DNA of 64,000 nt from Pseudomonas parafulva NBRC 16636 = DSM 17004 (lineage in GTDB: Bacteria; Pseudomonadota; Gammaproteobacteria; Pseudomonadales; Pseudomonadaceae): the NCBI RefSeq assembly GCF_000730645.1, contig NZ_BBIU01000007.1, forward strand, positions 62,001-126,000, in the 5' to 3' direction. Below, in pieces: positions 8,180 to 15,475 of this stretch. Position numbers and translations under genes: made by a program. Under the pieces are notes generated by a model. It did not search any database. It had not been told where the DNA came from and worked only from the letters and a program-made list of their open reading frames with translations. The number at the start of each line of letters is the position of its first letter. Position 1 is the first letter of the stretch.

Positions 8180-9397
8180 ATGAATGAGCTAAAACATTTC
8201 GCCTCACCGAAGGCATTGCCTGCAGCTGATGTGTCAGTGCGTCGCCGCTCCCTATTGGCCGGGTGCGGTGCCCATGCGGTGCATGATGGCCTGACCGACG
8301 TGATCTACGTGCTGCTTCCGATCTGGCAATCGCAGTTCGCAATGAGCTACGCCCAGATCGGCCTGCTGCGCGGCGCTTATTCCGGGATGATGGCCGGCTT
8401 CCAGTTACTGGCTAGCCGCGGCGCCAAACGTTGGGGGCGCGAGCGCCTGCTGGTGGGTGGTACTGCCCTGGCCGGGCTGGCCTACCTGCTGGCGGGGCAG
8501 GCCGGGGGGCTAGGGGTGCTGCTCCTGGCGCTGTTGCTGGGCGGCTTGGGGGCGAGTACCCAGCACCCGCTGGCATCATCGCTCATCACCGACACCCATG
8601 AGGCCGGTGGCGGGGTCAAGCAGGCGCTGTCCCAGTACAACTTCGCCGGGGACATCGGCAAGACCCTGATTCCCGGGTTGGTGGGGCTACTGCTGACGGT
8701 AATCACCTGGCGCGCCAGCGTGTCCCTGATCGGCCTCCTCGGGCTGGCCGCCGCGTTGGCGCTGTGGTGGCTGATGCCATCCCGCGCGTCCACCCTGGCC
8801 ATGCAGCAAAAGGCGCCCAGGCCTGTTCAGGGGCAGGGCTCGGTGGGCGGCCTGCGAGCACTGATTCTCACGGGTACCCTGGACAGTGCGGTACGTATGG
8901 GTTTCCTGACCTTCCTGCCATTCCTGCTCAAGGCAAAGGGCGCCGGCACCGCGGGTATCGGCCTGGCACTGACCCTGCTTTTCGTTGGCGGCGCTTTCGG
9001 CAAGTTGCTGTGCGGTTACCTGGGGGCCCACATCGGCATGATGAAGACCGTGTGGATCACCGAGTTCACCACGGCCAGCCTGGTCGTGCTGGCCGTGTTC
9101 CTGCCCTATGGAGGGTTGATGGTGACGCTGCCGCTGCTAGGGCTGGCGCTGAACGGTACATCGTCCGTGCTTTACGGTGCGGTGCCAGACCTGGCGGGGG
9201 CAGGCAAACGCGAGCAGGCCTTCTCTCTGTTCTATACCGGCACCATCGGCGGCGGGGCACTTGCCCCGGTGTTGTTCGGTGGCCTTGGCGACCTAACCGC
9301 GGTCCCTTTGGCGGTGATGGCGCTAGCCGCGACTCTGCTACTGACGCTACCGCTGTCTTGGTATGTGCAGCGCGGCTTGGACGCCCAGGCAGGGTGA
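8180..9397 (+). CDS. MFS transporter, Fsr (fosmidomycin resistance)-like
   Basis: A 405-residue MFS exporter. The N-terminal part AHAVHDGLTDVIYVLLPIWQ (about residues 34-53) is characteristic of the Fsr subfamily, whose members export fosmidomycin or related compounds. Twelve hydrophobic segments are apparent and the protein looks complete. ATG 8180 is preferred to an in-frame TTG at 8144. It is transcribed away from the preceding MFS gene, so the two share the control region around 7.86-8.18 kb. The actual substrate is not deducible. Confidence 0.82.
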   Translation: MNELKHFASPKALPAADVSVRRRSLLAGCGAHAVHDGLTDVIYVLLPIWQSQFAMSYAQIGLLRGAYSGMMAGFQLLASRGAKRWGRERLLVGGTALAGLAYLLAGQAGGLGVLLLALLLGGLGASTQHPLASSLITDTHEAGGGVKQALSQYNFAGDIGKTLIPGLVGLLLTVITWRASVSLIGLLGLAAALALWWLMPSRASTLAMQQKAPRPVQGQGSVGGLRALILTGTLDSAVRMGFLTFLPFLLKAKGAGTAGIGLALTLLFVGGAFGKLLCGYLGAHIGMMKTVWITEFTTASLVVLAVFLPYGGLMVTLPLLGLALNGTSSVLYGAVPDLAGAGKREQAFSLFYTGTIGGGALAPVLFGGLGDLTAVPLAVMALAATLLLTLPLSWYVQRGLDAQAG

Positions 9398-9473
9398 GAG
9401 AGATCACCAGCAGCCTAATATATAACTAAACTAAATCAATATTTAGCATAGTTATTACCGAATCGCCTATTAA

Positions 9474-10085
9474 TCAGGGTAGGCGGCGCGCAAGCCATAC
9501 AGTATGACCGCCACATTCTGCGTCTTCGACGACATGCTCCCGTATCTCGAACCCGTGATTTTTAAGCAACGTGGCATATTCCTGCGGATCCAGGCTCGCG
9601 TGATACAGCGTTTCGCTTTCAAATACGCCCAATGCCTCGCCATGTGAGGGCCCACTTGTAAACATGAGCAACGCACCCGGCGCTGCATGGCGGCTGAAAA
9701 CCGAAAACATCTGGCGCTGATCATCGGGCGTCAGATGGAAAAAGCTATTCCAAGCTAAAATCGCATCGAACTGGCGGTTCAGCGCAAGCGTGCGCATGTC
9801 TGCATGAATCCATTCCTGCGCCGGCAACTGCGCGCTACACAGCGCCAGCATGTGCGCAGAGGTATCGACACCGACGACAGATGCGCCGATTTCTACCAGG
9901 TAACGCGCTACAGGTTGGCCAGAGCCACAGCCCAGATCAAGGACATTGGCGGCTGACGGCAGCAACGAACCAAAGCGTTCAATCCATTTGCGGTCGATGA
10001 AGTGGTTGGCACGTAGGGTGTTCCAGGTAGACGCGTGACGATCGTAAAGATCGATGATCTGGTCTGCGGATGGGTGGTGGACCAT
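9474..10085 (-). CDS. Class I SAM-dependent methyltransferase
   Basis: A 203-residue methyltransferase with the SAM-binding motif I NVLDLGCGSGQPVARYL (about residues 47-63), the acidic motif II end SVVGVDTS, and FDAILAWNSFFHL as motif IV. Length fits small class I enzymes of the methyltransferase_25/11 type. There is no partner gene next to it: downstream is the plus-strand Fsr-like gene (convergent) and upstream is the IS-remnant region. The substrate is therefore unknown. The start ATG at 10085 is the only sensible one. Confidence 0.85.
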   Translation of the reverse strand: MVHHPSADQIIDLYDRHASTWNTLRANHFIDRKWIERFGSLLPSAANVLDLGCGSGQPVARYLVEIGASVVGVDTSAHMLALCSAQLPAQEWIHADMRTLALNRQFDAILAWNSFFHLTPDDQRQMFSVFSRHAAPGALLMFTSGPSHGEALGVFESETLYHASLDPQEYATLLKNHGFEIREHVVEDAECGGHTVWLARRLP

Positions 10086-10359
10086 GAGTAAATGGCATCC
10101 TTGGCTTGAGTGGCGAGAAAGGACGTATTTGAGGTAATCCAGAGACGGAAATGTACCTTAGGTGTCCCTCAGAGGAAAATCCAAGGATGCGCATAATCCA
10201 TATTATGTTAAACTGGGTATTATGCGGGCGCTCTCGTTGTTGTCTGTCCAATCCCACATACCTACGGTCAAACCCCCACAAACCCCCGTTTCACAGAAAT
10301 TCAAAAGCTTGGGTTCCATTCATAATCCTATCTCTGCGCATGGCCCTTCACCAACCTCC
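10086..10359. other. Non-coding AT-rich stretch before the IS remnant
   Basis: No plausible gene was found here. The sequence is AT-rich compared with the flanking chromosome and holds the likely promoter of the methyltransferase gene. It leads into the first IS3-type remnant. Short frames present lack ribosome sites and family features. Confidence 0.5.
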
Positions 10360-10770
10360 GGTTGACCACACTCGACCCTGATCCCCATTCTATTTAGGCG
10401 AGAATGCTCGCCACAGAGAGGTGTCTGATGACCAAGCAACGTCGTACCTTTACCCCTGAGTTCAAACTCGAAGCTGCCTGCCTTGTGCTCGATCAAGGCT
10501 ACAGTCATGCCGAAGCAGCCCGCTCGCTCGGTTTGGACGATGTGCGTAGTAACTTGAGCGAGTGACTTCGAACACCTCGCTTACGAACAACGTGGCAAAC
10601 CTCAAGGGCTACTGTTCCACTACGACCAGGGGTCGCAATATGGCAGCCGTCAGTTCCGCCGGAGACTGTGGTGCTACCGCATGATCCGCCCGCATCAATT
10701 CAACGATGGGCTGGCTCCGGCGAAAGCTGAAGAAAAACTCAAAACTGTGTCCGGAATGAGTTGACCACTA
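10360..10770 (+). mobile_element. Decayed IS3-family element, copy 1 (internally deleted)
   Basis: An orfA start at 10428 reads MTKQRRTFTPEFKLEAACLV, then DQGYSHAEAARSLGLDD, the typical N-terminus of IS3-family OrfA, and stops after 45 residues at 10565. From about 10575 the next frame carries pieces of OrfB: YEQRGKPQGLLFHYDQGSQY, SRQFRRRLWCYRM, then directly the C-terminal end RPHQFNDGLAPAKAEEKLK. Most of both genes, including the DDE core, is deleted. The right end reads GTGTCCGGAATGAGTTGACC; the left end is placed near 10360 by comparison with the copy at 14.4 kb. Non-functional. Confidence 0.8.
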
Positions 10771-10790
10771 CAAGTATCTGCATAGCAGGT

Positions 10791-11441
10791 TTAGGAGATG
10801 TTGCCGCCAAAATGCAGTTGTTTAACATCCAGATAAGTTACTTCTGACTCGTATCCTATGGTAACCTCTACCTCTTCGCCTTTTACCCTTTCGCTGGAGT
10901 CGAACGAATGCAGTCTAAAATCAGAGATTCCGTTGCGACGAATATATTCGTCTGGGAGAAGCAGTGGCGGTTCCACAATGCCCTTAGAGCAACCATTCTC
11001 TTCCAGCAGCGGAATGATCATCTGATACTGAAAATTTCCAAACTGAAATATGAGTTGGTATCTGAACATTTTTTCCTGAAAGGCGGGCCTCGCCCTGGCA
11101 ATCGCACAATAGATCCGATCCGGAGGCATGGGGCCACTGACTAACCATTCTATGACAGGCGGGCCCCTACTAGCCAGAGGTTGATGATCCTGACGTAGCA
11201 ACCATGCTTTAAGGTGAGGGAATTTCTCATGTTCACGTGGAGGCAGAAGTGCCAAAGCGATCTTTGTTAGCATTTTGTGTATGGCAACGGGATAATACGG
11301 GCGCCTGACTAAGGGGAATTTCATTCGTTTTCTATCTGAAAACTTGATATCGTTTATCTTTTGCTCGCCAAATAGGTGAAACTCAAGATTGTCCTGATCC
11401 AATGCTGATACTCGAAAGTTTCCGTCTTTATAGACAGGCAC
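10791..11441 (-). CDS. Unrecognised protein (216 aa, GTG start or 5'-truncated)
   Basis: I do not recognise this protein. It is 216 residues from a GTG at 11441, hydrophilic, with a conserved-looking block DRKRMKFPLVRRPYYPVAIH followed by an amphipathic helix. The same frame stays open upstream to a TGA at 11544-11546 and reads NFASLVRLSTTFRTPYRPFQ, then RTRGRGG. This looks as protein-like as the annotated part but has no ATG. The gene may thus use another start, be frameshifted relative to the small frame at 11507-11704, or be truncated. Base composition is lower-GC than the core genome. It lies just downstream of IS copy 1 in an accessory stretch. Confidence 0.5.
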   Translation of the reverse strand: MPVYKDGNFRVSALDQDNLEFHLFGEQKINDIKFSDRKRMKFPLVRRPYYPVAIHKMLTKIALALLPPREHEKFPHLKAWLLRQDHQPLASRGPPVIEWLVSGPMPPDRIYCAIARARPAFQEKMFRYQLIFQFGNFQYQMIIPLLEENGCSKGIVEPPLLLPDEYIRRNGISDFRLHSFDSSERVKGEEVEVTIGYESEVTYLDVKQLHFGGNIS

Positions 11442-11506
11442 TCCGCCCCGGCCTCGGGTACGCTGAAAAGGCCGATATGGTGTTCTGAATGTCGTACTGA
11501 GCCTAA

Positions 11507-11704
11507 CTAACGACGCGAAATTGATCCATATAGGAAGACTGCGTCACGACTACTCATCACAATTTCTCGGTGAACGATATCGTCCAATCTTGGAAAAGCA
11601 GTCGTGATGGCGAAGTCTGGGTTATCGGGGAATACCATGGACAAATCGATCAGTCGCTTGTCGAGCAGCCCAAAATTCAGTACAGATGGGAATTCTCCAA
11701 GCAT
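11507..11704 (-). CDS. Small unrecognised reading frame (65 aa), possibly part of a frameshifted gene
   Basis: This 65-codon frame starts at ATG 11704, overlapping the end of the upstream gene by 28 bases, and stops at 11507. Its sequence (MLGEFPSVLNFGLLDKRLID and on) has balanced composition and could be coding. The following 216-residue gene is read in another frame that is open from 11543, so the two could be one gene broken by a frameshift near 11510-11545. No family is recognised. The call as a separate protein is weak. Confidence 0.3.
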   Translation of the reverse strand: MLGEFPSVLNFGLLDKRLIDLSMVFPDNPDFAITTAFPRLDDIVHREIVMSSRDAVFLYGSISRR

Positions 11705-12273
11705 TCGCGGTCCTTGTCAGTAGCTGGCAGAACAGACATGTCAATCAATTCCCCTTCGAAGAAAACGAGTCTTGGCATCCATAAGGAATGCTCTGCAATA
11801 AGCTCCAATAGCTGAACCGAGGACGATACATCTTCAGGGCTGCGCAGCCTGAAAAAATACAAGTGACCCCAATCCAGTTCAAAATACTCTTTGAGATCAT
11901 CACTGTCGAGCGTCTTCGATATAGGCCGCAGAGCTAGATCTTCTTCGTCAAGCTGAGCGCAATAGTTCTCGAAAAGCTGGCTTCTGAGTAATTCGAACGC
12001 GTACTCCTCCCACTCGATTGGTAACTCATCGTTTTCTAAGTCAGGGACTTCTGAGCTATCAAAGGCGAGTAGAAAACCTCTGCGAAATGCATCCTCAATT
12101 GGTCTGCACTTCTCTGCAGCCCCTGCGACCTGATGCCAACTGTCGAATCCAACGGTTTTGGCCACGATCTCAAGGGCTTCATGGTGGGTTATCTGGCGAT
12201 TTCGCTTAAGATTGCGAGCACGTTGTTTCAGGAGGGAGACGGCTTTTTGGGGGATAAGGAAAATGCGTTTCAA
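11677..12273 (-). CDS. Unrecognised 198-aa protein with TTG start and strong ribosome site
   Basis: The likely start is TTG at 12273, because an AGAGGAG ribosome site lies seven bases upstream (12281-12288) and the protein then begins KRIFLIPQKAVSLLKQRA. An in-frame upstream extension to 12435 looks non-coding. Residues 20-45 contain RNRQITHHEALEIVAKTVGF, then DSWHQV. This pattern resembles an N-terminal segment found in some proteins annotated as glyoxalase-superfamily related, but no enzyme motif is visible. The rest is acidic. It probably forms a unit with the reading frames downstream (11704-10791). It sits between IS remnants, which suggests horizontal acquisition. Confidence 0.6.
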   Translation of the reverse strand: MKRIFLIPQKAVSLLKQRARNLKRNRQITHHEALEIVAKTVGFDSWHQVAGAAEKCRPIEDAFRRGFLLAFDSSEVPDLENDELPIEWEEYAFELLRSQLFENYCAQLDEEDLALRPISKTLDSDDLKEYFELDWGHLYFFRLRSPEDVSSSVQLLELIAEHSLWMPRLVFFEGELIDMSVLPATDKDRECLENSHLY

Positions 12274-12527
12274 GGGGTAACTCCTCTGATCGCGGATATT
12301 CGGTGCCCACTGCCGAGATCCGCACAGGGAATCCCAAACGCTGTAAATCAAGGAGAAGACCGTCCCATTCGGGTTTGCCTCTGTGGGCAGCAGGCTTCGA
12401 TCAAGCCGGGCGGCATCATATGTTGGCCGGACCAAAGATTCAACCCTGCCTAATCCACTCTGGGCACATACGCCTACGATTTGAATAGATCGAGTTTGGG
12501 AAGCATCACTATGGAAATGAACCGTCG
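12274..12527. other. Non-coding stretch upstream of the TTG-start gene
   Basis: About 250 bases hold no convincing gene. Frames on both strands lack start signals or family features. The ribosome site for the minus-strand TTG gene is at 12281-12288, so its promoter should lie here. Confidence 0.4.
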
Positions 12528-12585
12528 ACTGTGACCTTGGTCGAACCCCAGGTCGGCAGCTTCACACTAGAACTCAGGGGTAAAG
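12528..12585 (-). mobile_element. IS3-type orfA fragment, copy 2
   Basis: Read on the minus strand, about 58 bases match the start region of orfA in copy 1 (10447-10504). The shared stretch includes TTTACCCCTGAGTTC, then GAAGCTGCC and CAAGG. The translated frame gives FTPEF, a stop codon, then CEAADLGFDQGHS, against FTPEFKLEAACLVLDQGYS in copy 1. It is a short, clearly decayed relic in the orientation opposite to copy 1. It lies directly next to the truncated end of the nucleotidyltransferase gene, so insertion or recombination there probably caused that truncation. Confidence 0.65.
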
Positions 12586-12588
12586 TCA

Positions 12589-12810
12589 CTAACTGAGCTC
12601 GCAATGTTCATAGTCTGTTGAGACCCTAGATGCACTGCTACCGTGCAGATGATCCAAAATCGCGTTCCGGACGAAACCTGCGCCTATCCAGCAGTCGGGC
12701 AAGTTCAAGGACCGCACTATTTCGAGCACCCTCCGCCGAATGGGGTCATCCGAAATAATTGCTTTAATTCTCGAGCTATTGCTATTGCCCACTTGAGACG
12801 TCACGTGCAT
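12589..12810 (-). pseudogene. Truncated nucleotidyltransferase-family gene fragment
   Basis: The 73-codon frame contains RRRVLEIVRSLNLPDCWIGA, then GFVRNAILDHLHG (about residues 26-58). This is the N-terminal block of the conserved nucleotidyltransferase family NTP_transf_6 (COG3575). In intact members (about 190 residues) a DxDV metal-binding motif follows soon after the DxLHG block; here it is missing and the frame runs into unrelated sequence and a stop beside IS copy 2. The gene has therefore lost its active site and most of its length. Confidence 0.6.
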
Positions 12811-12934
12811 GTCACCGGATGTGGATGCTGGTTGATCATGGCTTCATTCGGTGGCCTTCCCTCAAGACCGCTCGTGCCAGGGTACTGGTCAGAGGTGTGG
12901 CTTGGGACAGCGCCCTCCTCCATCACAATCCTCA

Positions 12935-14362
12935 TTAGCTTTTCATCCCGATCAACAGGTTAACCACTCGATCGGCCAATTTTCCATAGGGTGGCAACAA
13001 CATGTTGATACCGCGTATCGGGCCCTGGTACAGCACCGGCCGCAGTTTGGAGAACGCCAGGAAGCCTTCGTAGCCGTGATAATGGCCCATTCCGCTGTTC
13101 CCAATACCACCGAACGGAAGGCTGTGCACACCCACATGCAGCAGGCTGTCGTTGATCGTTACGCCGCCGGACAAGGTGTTGTAGACGTACCAGTCGGCCA
13201 GATCGCGATCGCGGGTATAAGCGTAAAAGGCTAGCGGCCGTGGATGGCTATTAATGTAGGCCACCACTTCCTCGCGGGTTTTGTAGGTTTTGATCGGCAG
13301 TATCGGCCCGAAGATTTCGCGCTGCATCACGTCCATGGCCTCGCTCGGGTTGAGCACGATATGCGGCGCCATGATGCGCCGAGTGGCATCCGGCTTCTGG
13401 TTTTCCAACAAGGGCACGATGCGCGCGCCTTTGCTTTGGGCGTCGGCTAGCGAGGCCTGCAGGCGGTCGTAGGCGCGCTGATCGATGATCGCCGTGTAGT
13501 CCCCGCGGTTGATATCAGGGTAATGCCGGGCTATGTAAGCCTTGGCCGCGGTGATAAAGGCCTGAACTTGGCCTTCTGGAACGAATAGATAATCGACGCT
13601 GGTGCACACCTGCCCGGCGTTGAACATCTTGGCCCAGAGAATACGCTGTGCGGCGGTTTCGATGGCGAAGTCCGGCGCAACGACCGCCGGCGACTTGCCG
13701 CCCAGCTCTAGCGTTACCGGGGTGAGGTTGCGTGCAGCATTGGCCATGACGGCGCTGCCGGTGGCCGACGAACCCGTGAAGAAGATATGGTCGAACGGCA
13801 GCGCAGTGAAGGCGGGACCATGGCCACCGCCGTCCGCGAAAAACGCCAACTTGCCCTGTGGGAAATAGCGCGGGGTCAGCTGGCGCAGTAACTGGGCCAG
13901 GTGGTTTGAGTTTTCTGACATCTTGACCATGGCCGAATTACCGGCTGCGAAGATGCAGGTCAATGGGTGCATGGCCATGGCAATCGGGAAGTTCCACGGC
14001 ACCACTACACCGACCACACCGATCGGTTGCGGAATGAGGCGTGCCTTGGCCAATGGCAACTGCAGCGGGTCGATGTGACGCTTTTGCGGCTTCATCCACT
14101 TCTTCAGTTGTTTGATCGCCGATCGCAGACCGTCAAGGGTCACGGCGATCTCGGCGAACAGCGTTTCAAAGCGCGACCGGCAGCCGTAGTCACGGTTGAC
14201 TGCTTCGACCAGTTGCTCAAGGTTATCCGCGACCATGCGCACCAGTGATTTGAGGTCGGCCACGCGCTGTGCATGGTCGGGGAAGCGGTTGGCCTCGAAA
14301 TGAGCGCGCTGGCCTTCCAGGCACTGGACGAACTCGGCGGGGATATTGATTTGAACGTTCAT
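12935..14362 (-). CDS. Coniferyl-aldehyde-dehydrogenase-type ALDH
   Basis: A 475-residue NAD(P)-dependent aldehyde dehydrogenase. VVGVVVPWNFPIAMAMHPL is the Rossmann region (about residues 117-135), FTGSSATGSAVM the cofactor loop, VTLELGGKSP holds the catalytic Glu and NAGQVCTSVDYLFVP the catalytic Cys (about 248). Sequence style is that of the coniferyl aldehyde dehydrogenase (CalB) subfamily, which oxidises phenylpropenals to acids but also medium-chain aldehydes. The start at 14362 (MNVQINIPAEF) matches the family; a longer frame runs into the IS remnant upstream. That remnant begins 24 bases before the start codon, so the native promoter is probably disrupted or replaced. Confidence 0.82.
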   Translation of the reverse strand: MNVQINIPAEFVQCLEGQRAHFEANRFPDHAQRVADLKSLVRMVADNLEQLVEAVNRDYGCRSRFETLFAEIAVTLDGLRSAIKQLKKWMKPQKRHIDPLQLPLAKARLIPQPIGVVGVVVPWNFPIAMAMHPLTCIFAAGNSAMVKMSENSNHLAQLLRQLTPRYFPQGKLAFFADGGGHGPAFTALPFDHIFFTGSSATGSAVMANAARNLTPVTLELGGKSPAVVAPDFAIETAAQRILWAKMFNAGQVCTSVDYLFVPEGQVQAFITAAKAYIARHYPDINRGDYTAIIDQRAYDRLQASLADAQSKGARIVPLLENQKPDATRRIMAPHIVLNPSEAMDVMQREIFGPILPIKTYKTREEVVAYINSHPRPLAFYAYTRDRDLADWYVYNTLSGGVTINDSLLHVGVHSLPFGGIGNSGMGHYHGYEGFLAFSKLRPVLYQGPIRGINMLLPPYGKLADRVVNLLIGMKS

Positions 14363-14385
14363 GAGGGATTCTTGTGATCGCATGC

Positions 14386-14502
14386 AGTGGTCAACAATTC
14401 CCGGACACAGAATTGAGTTTTTCTTCCGCAACCGCCGGCGGCACGAAACCGCTGTACAGCGAGCATTCTCGCCTAAAAAGGTATCCGGGGTTAGTAGATC
14501 AC
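14386..14502 (-). mobile_element. MITE-like IS3 derivative, copy 3 (both ends, no coding sequence)
   Basis: The segment starts with TGGTCAACAATTCCCGGACA, matching the reverse complement of the right end of copy 1 with a few differences. It then has GAGTTTTTCTTCCGC, and ends with AGCGAGCATTCTCGCCTAAA, the reverse complement of the left leader found at 10396-10413. The two ends are joined with almost no interior, so this is a roughly 117-base internally deleted element. It lies between the LuxR gene and the aldehyde dehydrogenase gene, where the latter's promoter would be expected. Confidence 0.7.
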
Positions 14503-14529
14503 TGCCTTTATCACCGAGTGGCCCATCAC

Positions 14530-15315
14530 TCACATTTGCGCTTGCAGGAACAGCGAAAAGAGCTCTGATTGCGACTTTATACCGAGCTTGCTGTACATGT
14601 GCTTGCGATGAACCTTGACAGTTTCCACGGAGATCTCAAGCTTGCCGGCAATTTCCTTGCTGGAGTACCCACTGAGCACCAGCTGGCCAACCTCTAGCTC
14701 CCGCCCCGTCAGGGGTGGGTTGATCTGTCCTACGCGGGATTCTATCCTGCTCTGCCAATGCGGCGCGGGCTCCGTGGCGGCGTCAAGCAGCTCCCGTTCA
14801 AAAGTCATCCTCTGGCGCATCAGCGCAGCAACCCACGGTCGCAACAACTCGAGCAACGTCACCTGTTCAAGGGTGAATCGGCGCTTGCTCCCGAGGGAAA
14901 GGCAGAGCGTGCGCTGCGAATCCAACTGCACGTTGAACTGAAGCTCGTCGGCGACGACATTGAGTCTGAAATAGCGCTGGTAGTAGTCGGTCTGGTCAAA
15001 ACATTCGGGGGCTACGTCAGATAGCCGGAACAATCCATTGACCGCTGATTCACGGCTGGCTACGTAGAATGGATCCAGCAAATACAGGCCATTCAGGTAG
15101 TCCTGAAACAGAGGATCTGGATTTCCATCCTCCGTAGGAGACTCAGCAAAAACCACCGGACGCCCAACCGTAAACACCAGCGCAACCCAGCTATCGCATG
15201 CGACGTACTCGCCAAGCAGTCTTGCCAGCGCCGCCCAGAAATTGTCCTTGTCCAGGGACTCGATCATTTGGCCCATAGATCGGTGCCAGGCAATTTCGTG
15301 CAGTGTTAAATTCAT
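14530..15315 (-). CDS. LuxR-family transcriptional regulator
   Basis: A 261-residue regulator with a C-terminal LuxR helix-turn-helix: LTGRELEVGQLVLSGYSSKE, then IAGKLEISVETVKVHRKHMY (about residues 200-240). The N-terminal 190 residues are a ligand-sensing region without the conserved Trp/Tyr/Asp pattern of acyl-homoserine-lactone receptors, and no luxI is present. Similar regulators often sit beside amine or nitrile catabolic genes in Pseudomonas. It is divergent from the carbon-nitrogen hydrolase gene and probably controls that hydrolase, the permease and perhaps the aldehyde dehydrogenase downstream. The ribosome site lies in a small hairpin (15321-15333). Confidence 0.85.
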   Translation of the reverse strand: MNLTLHEIAWHRSMGQMIESLDKDNFWAALARLLGEYVACDSWVALVFTVGRPVVFAESPTEDGNPDPLFQDYLNGLYLLDPFYVASRESAVNGLFRLSDVAPECFDQTDYYQRYFRLNVVADELQFNVQLDSQRTLCLSLGSKRRFTLEQVTLLELLRPWVAALMRQRMTFERELLDAATEPAPHWQSRIESRVGQINPPLTGRELEVGQLVLSGYSSKEIAGKLEISVETVKVHRKHMYSKLGIKSQSELFSLFLQAQM

Positions 15316-15320
15316 GCTCT

Positions 15321-15333
15321 ACCCCTGTGGGGT
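15321..15333 (-). promoter_or_regulatory. Hairpin overlapping the luxR ribosome site
   Basis: The palindrome ACCCC-TGT-GGGGT overlaps the AGGGG ribosome site of the LuxR gene (start 15315). Folding in the mRNA could limit translation. A second inverted repeat, CCGGG (15340-15344) and CCCGG (15352-15356), lies just upstream and is a candidate operator. Both are read directly from sequence; function is inferred. Confidence 0.4.
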
Positions 15334-15475
15334 TACCTCCCGGGCGTAATACCCGGCGTAGTGATGACCCCCCATAATCCGGGCTAGCTTACGCTGACAG
15401 ACCCTGCACCGGGATTGTTTTTAATGCTTCATGCCGCCAGAGCATGGAAATTGAGGCTGCTAGTCGAGGATCAAA

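Noticed and set aside
10359..10371. GGTTGACCACAC as the right end of a fourth IS copy
   Set aside because: Only about ten bases match the right end, with no adjoining element sequence; it fits better as part of the left end of copy 1.
14363..14533. N-terminal extension of the aldehyde dehydrogenase frame
   Set aside because: The extra codons are the translated IS-derived element and intergenic sequence; the family start is at 14362.
14530..15315. Quorum-sensing LuxR solo
   Set aside because: The N-terminal region lacks the conserved residues of acyl-homoserine-lactone binding and no luxI gene is near; a metabolic regulator is more likely.
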